Shown: in pieces, positions 49,901 through 61,716 of the stretch | How the letters are laid out: every line of letters begins with the position of its first letter | Position numbering within the stretch: the stretch's first letter is position 1 | From: Chimonanthus salicifolius | Taxonomy: Eukaryota > Streptophyta > Magnoliopsida > Laurales > Calycanthaceae | Reading direction: 5' to 3' | Length of the DNA: 64,000 nt | Assembly: GCA_013350335.1 (NCBI GenBank) | Contig: CM023540.1 | Span: 55,614,905-55,678,904, forward strand | Program-made: the position numbers and the translations under genes | Notes under the pieces: model-generated | What the model was told of the DNA's origin: nothing | Databases searched by the model: none | The model's input: the letters and a program-made list of their open reading frames with translations, nothing else

Positions 49901-50486
49901 ACCCTTGGAGGTGGGGTAGCTTGGTCTCCATTTGACTAATTTTAACCCATTTAGCCACCAATTTAATAATTTAATTATTTAATTAATTTGATAATTTCCT
50001 TAGGTTAATTCATTTGTACTTAACCTAATTCCCATTATTCCACCCATGGTTGACCAAATCAACCATGGTGGTCGGCCCCACCAATCATTGGCCCACATGC
50101 CACCTCACTTGATGAGGTGGAGGTGGGTCCCAATTGGCCACATTAACTTGGTTTAATTCCAAATAACTTAGGTGATTTAAAATCATTGAATTCACTCTAA
50201 GTGGATTACCATTGGGCCTATGGCCCAATTACATTTCCATCTAGCCCATTTACCTTAGAGCATAACCATCTTGACCCATTGGGTCCCAAATGGGTATTTG
50301 ACCCAATTTGACCATTCTTGACCCATTTAAATAAATTTAAATCCAAACCATAGTCTATTGGGCCACACTTGGGCCTTTATCCAAATTTTGGCCCATTTAC
50401 CATTTACTCCACCAATTTTCCAATTTTCATCATTAAAATAAATAATATTCACATATTCCTTGATTTACAAATTCTGAGCCCTTACT
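46997..50486 (-). mobile_element. Solo LTR-I copy 7 nested in the gypsy interior (TSD TCTTC)
   Basis: On the + strand it starts TGTAACACCCGCCCC at 46997 and ends CCCTTACT at 50486 (last base changed from A). Perfect TCTTC duplications lie at 46992-46996 and 50487-50491. It is 3490 bp with no interior. It contains CATCAAGGnAT/CTTGATGG repeats (47,700-47,890), one CCCCGACGGAGCATGGA unit (47,927), three GGTTCGGCC hairpins (48,686; 48,926; 49,118) and GTAAGT on the - strand (49402-49407). It is closest to copy 3 by shared blocks such as the Ser-poor GGTTGACCAA region near 10,495 and 50,047. Confidence 0.9.
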
Positions 50487-50491
50487 TCTTC

Positions 50492-51194
50492 GGGTACAAA
50501 GGCTGGAGCAACCCCAACATTGTACTCGGGCGATTCTACTTCCATGTCCTGACTGGTTACAACTTCATTGATGAAGTTTGGCACGCTGGAATCGTCAAAA
50601 GAAGAAACCAAATCTATCTGACAGCTAGGGGTCCCTCTGTCCCACAACTCTGTATACTCAATGTTGCTCGACATATCTGTATCACAACAACAGAATATAT
50701 CAATGACAACATCAGTTCTAATCAAACTCATCTTTGTTTTGGGGAATTTCCTATGTATCAAATAATGTCTCTTATTTGGGGAAATTGCCAAATAAACATC
50801 TTGTTTTTCTTATCCTTGGGGAAATTGCCAAATAAACAACTTGTTTTTTCTTATCCTTGGGGAAATTGCCAAATTAGCACTCTTTGTATTTATTTGTTTT
50901 TGGGGAAACTTTCTAAGTATCAATTTGTTTGTTTCTCAATTTGGGGATATTGGGGAAGTATATCCTAATTTGCTATGTTTGATAATTCCAATTATGGTGA
51001 ACGTACTTCCTTTACTATCATTCCTTTTTCGTCAAGTGTTCTCAGATTGAATGTTTTAGTCTGAGTCTAACGAAGTAAATTAATCCGGTCCCCGTGCAGC
51101 GGACTTCGAAGAGTCGGTCAGTTGGGATTCTTATCTGTCAGTGAGACATGAAACCGTCTTAATCTTACTTCAAAAGATTCAACCTTCCCGTTTC
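50492..51194 (-). other. 5' untranslated and gag-side region with 40-bp repeats
   Basis: Lies between the primer site and the nested LTR. At 50,778-50,900 the + strand has GGGGAAATTGCCAAATAAAC repeated with a 40-41 bp period, with diverged units on both sides. Near 50,500-50,740 the - strand has an acidic open stretch (EVRAQN at its end is LTR-derived). The 199-residue + strand frame at 50369-50968 spans LTR and repeats and is not a gene. Confidence 0.5.
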
Positions 51195-51206
51195 GCTCTG
51201 ATACCA
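51195..51206 (-). promoter_or_regulatory. Primer-binding site (initiator-Met tRNA)
   Basis: TGGTATCAGAGC on the - strand, 2 nt from the 5' LTR end. It is a perfect 12-base match to the plant initiator methionine tRNA 3' complement. It proves that 51209-54018 is a 5' LTR and fixes the element's orientation. Confidence 0.95.
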
Positions 51207-51208
51207 AC

Positions 51209-54018
51209 TGTAATGCCCCGCCCTTTTTCACTCGCTTTCCGAAAAATCAGAGTCTATTTTTTTTTAAAGTGATAGAGAGCGAGACGTCATGACGCGAGCT
51301 AAGTCCGGACTTCTAAAGTCCGACGCTTAACTGTCCAACCCTATGTGTGCATGGACTAAGTCCATGAATACGGTTCACACATAATAAGTTAACTTGCGGA
51401 ATTAAAACATAACTGCGGATTATAATAGAAACCAAAACTATTCCGTTTTAGATAGCAAAGTACTTCAAGTCTTTAACCATAATTAAACTTAACTTAAATA
51501 TCCAACCAACCATTCAAACCATAGCAAAATTACATATATTATTACATGCCCGAAGTCTAGCTACTCAAAATGCATGTCCATGACTAACATAAATAAAATA
51601 TAAACCAATCGCATATCCAAACTCCTATGCTTGGCTCCTATCACGTTCATCGTCCCTTTCCTTTCCTATATCATCCACTAGGGTAGAAGTAGGGCGTTAG
51701 AACAACGCGCTCAGTAGGAATTCCATTTAGGGTCTACACATGGTTAGTACAAATCATATATAATAACAAAATGTCAAAACCATATAAAACAATGCCATGT
51801 CATGATGTCAAATGCAATGAGTCTCACCCATCACAAGTACATATAAGTACCCCCACATAGGTCTTTCGGATGCCCCGACGGAGTGTGGCCCCTCCGATTA
51901 CCTCTTGATCTAAAATGCACATCAAAGTACCCCCACATAGGTCTTTCGGACGCCTCGGTGGAGTGTGGCCCTCCTGTTTCTTCTTGATGGAAATGCACAT
52001 CAAGGTATCCCACATAGGTTTTTCGGACGCCCCGACAGAATATGTCTCCTCCGGTTACATATCCTTCACACCATGTCATGCATGACATGCTAATGAAACA
52101 CATGCTATTTTATATTATAAACATAGCATTAAAACTCACATTTGGAACATATCTTTTACAACATAAATTCATCAAAATAAGAATAAACCATCATACATAA
52201 ACCATGTTTCAAAAAGGTAGAATTCTACCAAAGACCACTATAGTGTCCTTGCTTCTTAAACAGGCAACCGTTCACGATCACGCACCGTTTATGAAGTCCC
52301 ACCACCTTGTTACATATCAACAAGTCAATCCCATATTCCATTTGATTTAAACATTAGGTGTAAGTCCATAAATACAACCTTGTGGGGTTCGGCCATATAA
52401 CATGGCCGAACCTCACCCACTTGAATTTGTCCCTCCTTTAATTTAATCAATCATATACAAGTAGACCACTTTAAAAAACCCCTAAGTCCACCAAATGCAT
52501 TCCTCATGTGGTTCTACCATACACCATGGCCGAACCCATAATTTATCATTTTCTCCCATATTTACAATATTGTCATTCTTCTATCCATGGCTAACATTCC
52601 ATTCATCTAAGCATACATAAGTCCACACTTTGATCCACAAAATGGTTCATGGGGTTCGGCCATACACCATGGCCGAACCCTATGATGTCTTAATCCCATT
52701 TTCCCATTGAATCATTTAACCTTCTTTGGTCCATAAAATAAGGTCCCCTTATGGAGTTTAACCATGTATTTAGATTCATTCCTTTTGATCATCATCTACT
52801 ATGTTTAAACCAATTAAACTTATCACCATCCCCATGATCTAAAAATACCTATGTCCCACAATATTACTCCATTTAATATTAACCAATGTTCTTTCATGGG
52901 GTTCAGCCATGCACTATGGCCGAACCCTATGTGTCCTCATTTCCATTAAAATACCCAAATCAACCCCCAATTTTCTTCCATGGGGTTCGACCATCCACCA
53001 TGGCCGAACCCTATGGTTCGTTTCTTTAAACAAAATTTATAAAAATACCTACAGGTTCCGCGACTCCTCCGGTTTTCCTTTGCTCCGGCTTTTTCTTTCA
53101 ATCCTTTCTTTCCTTAGCCTTTTCCTCCTTCTTCTTGATCCTTTGGCCGAGTGTGAGAGCTTGAGAAAGAGATAGAGTTCGGCCAAATTATGTGGGTTTG
53201 AGAGAAGATCGGCCTTGAGTGAGAGGGAGAGGAGTTTGGGATGTAAACTCTAAGTTCTTTTCTCTTTTGTCCTTGTGGTCGGCTAAGAGAGGGTGTGAGG
53301 GAGAGAAACAGCCAAGAGGGAAAGGGAGAGTTCGGCCTTATTTGAATTTGAAAATTAAACCAAAAATCCCCATTATCTCTCCAACATGTAGCCTTCTTTG
53401 AATTTAAATTAAACCAAAACTCCCCATTATCTCTCCAACGTGTAGCCTTGTTTGTATTTGAAAATTAAACCAAAGCTCCCCATTATCTCTCCAACGTGTA
53501 GCCTTGTTTGTATTTGAAAATTAAACCAAAACTCCCATTATCTCTCCAACGTGTAGCCTTGTTGGAATTTGAAAATAACCATAACCCCTCCATCTCTCCA
53601 ACGTGTAACCATTGTTTGAATTTGAATTTTAAACCAAAACTCTCCACCTTAATTTAATTCAAATCAACTCAACTCACTTAACTCATCACTTTAATTTAAT
53701 TCAAATCAATTCAACTCACTTGATTACATTCCCATTTTAATTCAGCCCCATTTAATTAGGGTTGAACTCACTTGGTGGTCAACCAAGTCAACCACGACCC
53801 ATTGGGTCCCAATTGGGCATTTTGACCCAAATAGCAACATTGACCTAATTAAATGCGCCTTACCCATTTACTTTAAATTGAACCTTATACCATAACGGTT
53901 GGGTCCTAATTGGGCAATTGACCCAACACTTTACCCATCTAAGATCCCTATCCAATAATTCATAATTAAAATGGCAAATTTCGTCGATATTGATAACATG
54001 GAATTCCAAAGTGTTGCA
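51209..54018 (-). mobile_element. 5' LTR (LTR-I copy 8, 2810 bp)
   Basis: On the + strand it runs TGTAATGCCCCGCC to AAAGTGTTGCA; two terminal C/T changes weaken the usual TGTAAC...GTTACA ends. It carries the same modules as the 3' LTR: three CCTCGGTGGAG/CCCCGACGGAG units (51,855-52,050), five hairpins (for example 52652-52680), and the 56-bp array with one unit fewer. Confidence 0.95.
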
Positions 54019-54023
54019 ATATC

Positions 54024-54280
54024 TAAATTGAGTAGAACTGTGTGTGCATACTTTGGGGGGATCTAATGGTGTCAATTATAAGATTTTGTATTTTTCTTAG
54101 AAAATAACCACAATAATATAAATTTACCAAAATCCCACTCATGCTCTCAAGCTCGAATTTGGGCAAACTTAGGCTCGTTAGAGAGCCCACACACTAACAT
54201 TGGCTACCAAAATTCCAAATACCATCTTGAAGGTCCACATGTCTCCCTAAAAACCCGAAAACTCAGGTCGGGTCGTTACA
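54024..54280 (-). mobile_element. Fragment of another TGTAACGACCC LTR
   Basis: Reads TGTAACGACCCGACC on the - strand starting at 54280, a plausible LTR 5' end. The other part may be 40808-41003, because the gypsy element was inserted between them. No matching 3' end or target duplication was found. Confidence 0.4.
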
Positions 54281-56895
54281 CAATCGAAGGGTTGCATTTA
54301 AGGATTCTTTTTATATTAAGTTTCTAACTTGCAAATGAAGGGTTAGAATTTTCTTTTAGGGGATTCATTTTATATTTAATTTATTTTCTTCTTTAGTTAG
54401 GGATTGCCGTTTATTTTTATTTTTCTTTTTTCATTATTAACTTTTTTTGTGCCTATTTTTTTCCTTTTCTCTAATTAGGTATTAGAATTTTTTTAAAGAA
54501 AATAATAAATAAAATAATAAATTAAAAATAATAAATTAAAAATAATAAAATCAAGTTAGATGTCAATACAATATTTACAAGTAAAATAAATAATATTTAT
54601 AATAAAGGATTTTTTGTAATGAATGTTTTTTTTTATATTAATAATATGATAATATTGTTAAACAACTATAAAGTAAGGTTTTTGTTCATTCTCATAGAGC
54701 AAGTCTAAGTTGAGTGAATTTTAAAACTTAGGAATAGTTTTAAGAATTGGAATTATTTTTTGTAGTATTTATAATTCGTGGGAACAAAAATATTTTTTAT
54801 GAAAATTTAATTTTATCTTTTATTATTTGTTTATATTTAATTTTTTATAGTTATTTATATTTTATTCTATTAGTTTATTTTATACTTATTTAATAGTTAA
54901 TAATTTAATGTTATCTATGATATTATATTGATAGTACAGGTTTGATCGGGTTTGACTACGATTCAACCTAGTTGAACCTTATTTAACCCAACCTTCCTCT
55001 GAGTTGGTTCGACGGACAGTCCGATTTTGATAACATTGATCCGAACTGCAATTTGACAAATTTATAGTACTTCATTAAAACATGCGTAACTTAAGCTATA
55101 GAACTCAGATTGAACGTTCTTGTACTTGACAGAAAGCTTTTTGACTTATCTATCCAACAAAGCAAACTTAGTCCAAATCGAAGTTCATTTGATACCTCAA
55201 ATGAGCTCCACAAATTAAGCATATTTCAAAAACACAGTTTGAAGTCCACGGCTAGAATATGCCAAGTGTCACTACCACACCAACATACAACAGTCACACG
55301 TTCATCATTAATAAATTTCTCAGAAAAACAATACAAATTTTATGAAGATTATAAGATCTATTTATTGAATTTAAGATTAATTAAAACATTTCTTCAAAGA
55401 TCTATAAACTAACCTTATATTTAGAAAGAGATTCAAATTTATTTAATTCCTTATTAAATCATTTATCTCAATTACTTGGGAATGGTATTTATATTTCAAT
55501 TAGAATTTTAGATTTAGTAAAATATAGCTTTAACTTTATACAAATAGTTTATCAAAAAATAATTTTATACATGCATTGTTATGTTTTTTATTGCTTATTT
55601 GAAGTCATTTTTATATAAAATTCATTTTACAATATTGTTTTTATTTCAATTCCTTTTTTCCTCATTTTTTATGAAAATTTATTAAATAATTGAGTAAACT
55701 TTTTACAATATAGTCATTTCATACTAATTAACTTCACAGAAAATTAGTATAATTTAACAATTATATGGAAATGAAGCCCATAATTTTCTGAATTTTTTAT
55801 TATTTTCAGATTTAAAAAAATTAAAAATAATTTATCACTAATATTAACATAACGGCCTCTTGTAACGGCGATGCAGTATTTTTACACCTGCTCTTGTCTT
55901 CTTTTGCTATTGCACTATTCTACGGTAATACAACAAAACATGATCAGTATAAATTCTTCCAAAAAAAGGAATCAAACCCTAATTGGGTTTCCTTTTTCTC
56001 TCTAATATTTGATGTTCCTGTTATTGTTATAAGTATCTTATGGTTCGGAATCACTTCAGATACCTTCTTTCATACTCATACTCCTTTTGAAGCAATGCAC
56101 TTAATCATCGTCACCATCTTCTTTTTCGTAAGTTCTTTTTTTACTTTTGAAAATGGGAACTTTATTGATAAGCTAAACCACACAATACAAAGCAAGAAGC
56201 CTGCAACAAGAGGAAGAGCAGGGCACTACCAAAAGAACCTAAAACAAAAATAGTAATAATAAACAAGGCTACAACTTTATCTCCGACCTCTGCTTATGAC
56301 AAAATTTGAACATCCTCAAGTTCTTTCTTCATTGAAGCCCAAGAACATCACAAAATATATATAGATACAACTCCAAAAAGAAAAGATAAACAAATGGCAT
56401 AAATGTAAGACCAAGACCAACTTCGGTTGGAAGATGGGCCCATCTTTGTCAGTGACGAATGAAATGGTAGGGTGGCATCCAGGCCTCTCAATCTCTCTCT
56501 ATGCCTTTTTAAAAAATCTTTTTGATGGGTGATCCACTCTCACAAGAACACATTTGAATCAATTTGTTGAAGGTTTGGAAAGATTTGCCTCAAAGTAGTA
56601 GAATAACCTGGTGAATTTGCCTGCAAAATGAGATTGGTCAATGTTCGGTCACAAATTAGACTGCAATACCAGACCACAAGCAGACATAATTTGGTATATC
56701 TCTATCACAGGAAAGGCAATTTCTTGTGATGCATTAGAAATCAATAAAAAAAAAAAAGGAAAAATGTCCAAGGCCTAAAATTTTGTTCACAATTGCACCG
56801 TGATTTTTAATCCTGCTGGTAAGACACTGATATCAATAAATAGGAGCTAATAGGTTTGTTGTAACCTATGAAGCACAGATAGTTCTAAACCCTTC
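54281..56895. other. AT-rich gene-free DNA
   Basis: Very AT-rich with many short A/T runs. A 119-residue frame at 55894-56253 (+) has two hydrophobic stretches and a basic end, but no recognisable family, no neighbours and AT-driven codons; I do not call it a gene. Nothing else is recognisable. Confidence 0.35.
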
Positions 56896-57865
56896 GAATA
56901 TCGGTGTCGGGTGCATATCCGACATGGATACGACCAGATACGGCTCGGATACGCATCCAATTAATTAAATATTTTTTCAAATATGAATACGCCATTGATA
57001 TGCCCCGATATGTCACTGATGCACATAGGTGTGCAAGGATACGTCACGCGACACGGCAAGACACGCACGGTGTGCGAGGAAGAAAAAGAAGAAGAGAAAG
57101 AAACGAAGGAGGAAATGGGGACGAAAAAATTTAGAATAAAATACTGTGATTTCTCCCCTTCTTTCTTTTTCTTCCCTTCGTTTTTGCCATTCGTTTACCC
57201 CACAAAACCCTAAACCTCTTCAGGCATTTTTGTTGCTCGAGTGCTTGCAACGCTGTAAAACCCAACCCTAACTCTTTTGCAGTTTCACGTGTTGCCTTAC
57301 GAAAGAATAGAGTGGGTGCTAATCACGGCCCTTCTTATTCGCGTGCCTATTTCGTTTCTTGCCCCTTTTAGCTCTCGTGCACGTATGTAAGAACATAAGT
57401 TAATGGCTTTATTTTTTATTTTATTTTTTTAATAATATTTTCTAGCCTTATTTCTCTTTTTAATTAAATACAATTTTTCTCTATTTTTCACATGTTACTT
57501 TTTCTTATTAGAAAACCCATTTTTTAAATATTTTGTATCTATTTAAAAAAATAAAAAACTCTAAAAAATTATTTTTTATTTTTCAGAAAATCTTTATGTG
57601 ACAATCACTATTAGATTTATTTAAATTCCTTTGATTTATTTGTTGATTTCATAAATTTATCAATAGTTAATATTTATATTTAAATCTATATTAATATATT
57701 TGTGTCTTTTTTTAATGGTTATTTATGATGGATGATAAATTTTAATTTTTTTCTATTCTTATTAAAAAACCTTATATAAAAAATAATAATAATAATTCGG
57801 CGTATCCCACTATCCCCATATCCTAGTTTGTCAAAATTTGCCGTATTTCCGTTGTACACAGATTA
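56896..57865. repeat. Possible MITE-like region with ATATCGGTGTCGGG end
   Basis: Left part has several words such as GGTGTCGGGTGCATATCC, CGGATACG and GATACGTCACGCGACACGG. The right part near 57,798-57,850 has CGGCGTATCCCACTATCC and GCCGTATTTCCG. These could be two ends of a non-autonomous repeat around an AT-rich core, but inverted ends and target duplications are not clear. Confidence 0.25.
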
Positions 57866-57889
57866 GAAAAGATGCCCATGCCAATGGTT

Positions 57890-59905
57890 ATTGTGCAACC
57901 TTTAAAACCTCACCTTTTCTGCATATGAAAAGATATTTCATGAGGTATTGGATGAAAATTTTGATCACACGATAAACTAGTCCAAGATAAATAGAACTGG
58001 ATCGGACTGTTAAAATACTACAGAATGTTGGGAAAAAAATTATAGAAGACCGTGATAAGCTAAGTTGCATGAGTGCGTGATGTAGCCTAACTTCAAGACA
58101 AACACAAGAAGGTTCGGCCACGGGAAGAGTGAATTAACCAAAAGCTATGAATGCGGAATAAAATCAACGGAATTAATCCACACAATAAGAACACCGAGAT
58201 TTACGTGGTTCAGCCAAAGCCAGCCTACGTCCACTGAGCGTGTAACTTTTATATTAAGAGAAGAGAATAATAATCCACATAAAAGAATATACCCTTGACT
58301 GTAAACCCAATCAAGCCCAAGTACCCACCAAAGCCTGATGGTTTTTACTATGGTGACGTTGGCAGCTTCTTATGTCTTTCTAAGAACCTACCAGCAAACA
58401 CACTTTCTGCAAAAGGGATACACCACTCACTCTGAATTACAGAGCTTATCCACTGCTATTGGTGTCACACCTATCCAGCAGTGCTCTCTCAACCTCTCTG
58501 TCTCTATCAGCGTTTGTTTCTCTCTCCTGTACTCAAGAGTTCTGTTAATGCCGTGTGTGTGATCTGATTCTACACAACACCTCAGTTGCTGCTTGCTCCT
58601 CTGCAGACACTTCTTTCTGTCACTACAGATTGCCTCAAGAAGTCTCTCTCATACAGCCCTTCTTAAACAGCCCTCTCTAATAAAGCCCTTCTCCAACATC
58701 CCTCTCTGATACAGCCCTGGCGAGACTGCCTGATCTGCTGCAATTCAATCTGCAGTACTGCTTCAGTTCTCAAGGCCGGTGATCCGCTCTCTGACGCCCC
58801 TGCACTGAATGCTTCCACGCTGGGTGCCCACCTTTCTGTCTTGTATACAGCCAGGAAAATCTCCAAGCCCCACTCACTGCAAACTGGCCTACAGATCCGA
58901 ACCCCTCTGTGAACTGTTGTGTTTCCTCTCTGCAGATACCCAGCAGAGAAAACCCAACCAGCTATCCAACGCCTCTCTCTTTAATTACCTGGCAGTCTCT
59001 CTTTTCTGGCTGTTTCTGTCCAAGTCGTCCTATAGATCCTTTTACCGACCCATGCATATTGCCGTGTATCCTTTGGATTGGGAATTCGATTCCACTGTAA
59101 CATCAAACCGTCTACAGTACCGACTCACTTATAGGTGCCTCATCACATAAGGACTCCACATCAGCTTCTTCTGGATTGCAACATGCAAACAGTCGGTGAC
59201 CCACCTACGTTTTGAGACTTCCAACTTACCTACAATTCTATTTGTAGTGGATTAATCAGTAGGTTGGAACCCAGTCACTGCACAAGGTCTCTCCACCATG
59301 TATCAGCACGGGCCCCAAATGGATTGTTGAATTTCAGCCATACATCCCAACACGGAATTTCATTCCAAAATTGTCGAGCAACTAAAACCTAAGGAGTGTT
59401 GTATGCCTGGCAATTCCAAAATCATTCTTACAATTTTGGATCCTCAATATTCATTGCAACTGTCATTCATTGCTCCAATTTGGCTTCTCAAAATTTGTTT
59501 GCAACTAGAGTTTAGGGTTTTCATATGTTGGAGACTTCCATGTTCGAGAGGATTACAAGCAACTAAAAATTTGGAGAGATTGGTGACTTGGCAAAATCAC
59601 ATGGCATGTGATATGGCATGCCATGTTGGATTCCAGTCACTCCACCTTTTAGGATGCAAATGGACCACTTATTTGGGTTGGATTACACCAAATTTTATGG
59701 ATTTGGACGCTTGACCCAATGCTCCAGCCCATGAGCCAATAAATTGTGCATTTCGGGCCCGAATGGAAGCCATTTTCAACAAACTTTTGCTCTGCTAAAA
59801 TTTCCTGCAATTTGAAAGAAATTGCGATATTGTCTTTGTAAATTGAAGTTGGCTCATCTTCAATTTGATCTTGTCACTGTGAATGGTGTCCGTGACAATG
59901 CCCAC
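57890..59905 (-). mobile_element. LTR-like repeat with ACCGAGATTTACGTGGTTC block
   Basis: Gene-free. The block ACACCGAGATTTACGTGGTT near 58,192 is common in plant LTR retrotransposons, to my knowledge near the 3' side of the LTR. On the - strand a possible start TGTCACGGACACC lies at about 59,902. CT-rich DNA in between gives proline/serine/leucine-rich frames (58338-58562, 58809-59150) that look like chance frames. Limits and family are uncertain. Confidence 0.35.
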
Positions 59906-60555
59906 ATCAGTACGGGTACAAGGTGTCAGACAAGGTGAGCCAAAAAAAGACTCGGAGACACGACACATTATTTAAATAAAATCAAATCTAAGTTTGTTCG
60001 AAATGTCCAACATCTTTTTTCTTTTCTTTTTTTTAAGGGTAAATTCATCAATCGAAAGAAAAGAACAACAAAAGAGAAACAAAAAAAAAAAACGGAAAAA
60101 GAAAACCCACCACCCACAAAAGAAAAATATACAATCACAATACCCCCAACAAACTGAAAAAACCTATGAACAAATTCCAAAGGTAAAGACAACCCCTGAC
60201 GCGCCAAATTATCAACATCTGAATTGGCAGAACGAGGAATCCAAGAAACTGAAAAAGCCAAAAGAAGCCAAAGAATGGCGGAATCAAATCTAAGTTTGTT
60301 TTAAATGAAAATAAGATGTGAAAATAACACCAATACAAAATAATATATTAGTTTCACTTTAAACATTTAAATGACAAGTTTTAAGATGGGAAAAATGTTG
60401 TAATATTATAGTCATCTTAGAAAGCAATGTTAAAAAGCATTAAAATAGTCCTTGAAGAATGGACATATGTCTACAAGTGTCCAACACCGGTCCGAGTGTC
60501 TACAAGTATCTCCACAGGTGCATCACACATTTTTAATGTACGCAACATAGATCCC
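59906..60555. repeat. Short dispersed repeat copy A, split by a LINE
   Basis: Similar, in order, to 60920-61255. Shared blocks are ATTTAAATAAAATCAAATCTAAGTT / ACTTAAATAAAATTAAATCTAAGTT, GTGAAAATAACACCAATACA, a GTCATCTTA block, CTACnAGTGTC words and CATCACACATTTT. Repeated GTGTC words give it a MITE-like look. A LINE interrupts it at 59999-60281. Confidence 0.7.
59999..60281 (-). mobile_element. 5'-truncated LINE insertion with 19-bp TSD
   Basis: Flanked by perfect 19-bp duplications AATCAAATCTAAGTTTGTT at 59980-59998 and 60282-60300. On the - strand a frame ends with the C-terminal RNase H motif VSWIPRSANSDVDNLARQG (plant L1-type ORF2), followed by T/F-rich sequence and an impure A tail (about 60,013-60,036 as T on the + strand). 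Only the last ~280 bp of the element was inserted. Long perfect duplications indicate a fairly recent target-primed insertion. Confidence 0.9.
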
Positions 60556-60919
60556 CATCTGTTGGACTCCCCGCCTGTGGGAACCATAGGGCACTAGGAA
60601 GACTATCAGGCATGGGTGACGGCACCTAGATGAAAGGAATTCTTAATATGGATATTTGAGAATTTGGGGGATATCAAAATTCTAGATGTGTAGTATACAA
60701 AGCGAACTTAAAACATGCCAACAACCAAATGGAGTCAATGCCAAGCACTTGTGCAAATACCAAACAAGGATTAAGGGGGACAGATAAGGAATTACACAAA
60801 TCAAGTGATTAGGCTCCTTTTTTTATAAATAACCAGCTATTCTCAAGGACGGGATACAATTAACAAGGGTCCACAATTGGGTCATAAAATTAGACATCCT
60901 CTTAAGTTGCATCAATACA

Positions 60920-61255
60920 GGTACAATTGTCAGTGTCTAGCATAGGTATGGGGTATTGGACACGGCAACTCCAAAAGAATAGGACAAAAGGACACGGTAC
61001 CATACTTAAATAAAATTAAATCTAAGTTCATTTAAGAAAATAAGGTGTGAAAATAACACCAATACAAAATATATACTAGTTTACTCCAAACATTTGGATG
61101 ACAGGTTGTAAGAGGAGTGATGTGTCACAATATTTAGTCATCTTAAAAAAAAAGCACTAAAATGGTACATGAGGAATGTCTACTAGTGTCTGACATGGAT
61201 GCCAGTGTCTACACTGGTACGTCACACATTTTGAAGTGTCTATGCAACATAGATG
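60920..61255. repeat. Short dispersed repeat copy B (uninterrupted)
   Basis: Uninterrupted relative of copy A in the same orientation. At the site equivalent to the LINE insertion it reads AAATCTAAGTTCATTTAAG, which is an empty site. There is no gene in it or in the 60,556-60,919 spacer, which is ordinary AT-rich DNA. Confidence 0.7.
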
Positions 61256-61716
61256 GGGATGGGTGCATTTGAATGGTCGTTTCAAGATGATACTTCTCAT
61301 AGAAAATCATGGCCATTAGATTTGAAGAGTTATGATTTTAAGGGGATCAAAGATCAACGGTTAAAATGGCGCTTGTTTTGGATGGATTTTTAATCTAATA
61401 GTGAGATCAACTTATAATGGATTCAAATTGGATAGGGTGCAATTCATCCGAGTTGGATTAATTTGAGAGGTAGAAATGGTGATGTTGGGACCCTAGTGGT
61501 CCCCATGAGGGTCCGAGTGGGGATGTTCCTTGTGAGTGATCTCACTAAGGTGAAAGTGTTTCTCCATACTAAAACAATTCTTTGTATCTATTGCGACAAA
61601 AAAGCCACTGATTGTCTCAAATTGACTAAAGTTATAGTTCTCACCACTACATCCTAGACAGCTCAGAGTACACAATAAGTTAAATAGAGTTCCTTAAGAA
61701 AAGTAAAGAACCATAC
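61256..61716. other. Probable intron or 3' flank of the SDS22-like gene
   Basis: No coding match. The gene's last exon (expected after the exon ending at 61717) was not found here or further left, so this is either intron or the gene is broken. The block CGAGTGGGGATG near 61,515 and a 64-residue frame at 61463-61657 have no recognisable content. Confidence 0.35.

Larger units (their letters stand above)
41009..54018 (-). mobile_element. Full-length defective Ty3/gypsy chromovirus-like element
   Basis: 13.0-kb element with a 5' LTR at 51209-54018, a primer-binding site at 51195-51206, a 3' LTR at 41009-43875 and a polypurine region at 43876-43891. Flanks GTATC (41004-41008) and ATATC (54019-54023) are a 5-bp duplication with one change. 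The interior holds a triple zinc-knuckle frame and an integrase plus chromodomain remnant; protease, reverse transcriptase and RNase H are not recognisable. Without the nested solo LTR (46997-50486) the interior is about 3.8 kb, short for the lineage. Long LTRs, an iMet primer site and a chromodomain fit the Tekay/Del chromovirus group; the lineage is inferred. Confidence 0.9.

Noticed and set aside
50461..50469. LTR end at TGATTTACA with AATTC as target duplication
   Set aside because: AATTC does not match the left flank TCTTC; aligning with the copy at 6784-11113 places the end at 50486, where TCTTC follows exactly.
50369..50968. 199-residue + strand frame, longest in the window
   Set aside because: It crosses an LTR end, a target duplication and a 40-bp tandem repeat, and runs against the element's coding strand.
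41009..54018. Two independent solo LTRs at 41009 and 51209
   Set aside because: The primer site next to one, the polypurine tract next to the other, near-identity and matching outer flanks show they are the two LTRs of one element.
55894..56253. 119-residue frame with two hydrophobic stretches
   Set aside because: No recognisable family, AT-rich setting, no splice or promoter context that I can support; left as uncertain in the region note.
58338..59150. Possible gene in a CT-rich stretch
   Set aside because: Frames lack known motifs, overlap in several frames and sit in LTR-like DNA with the ACCGAGATTTACGTGG block.
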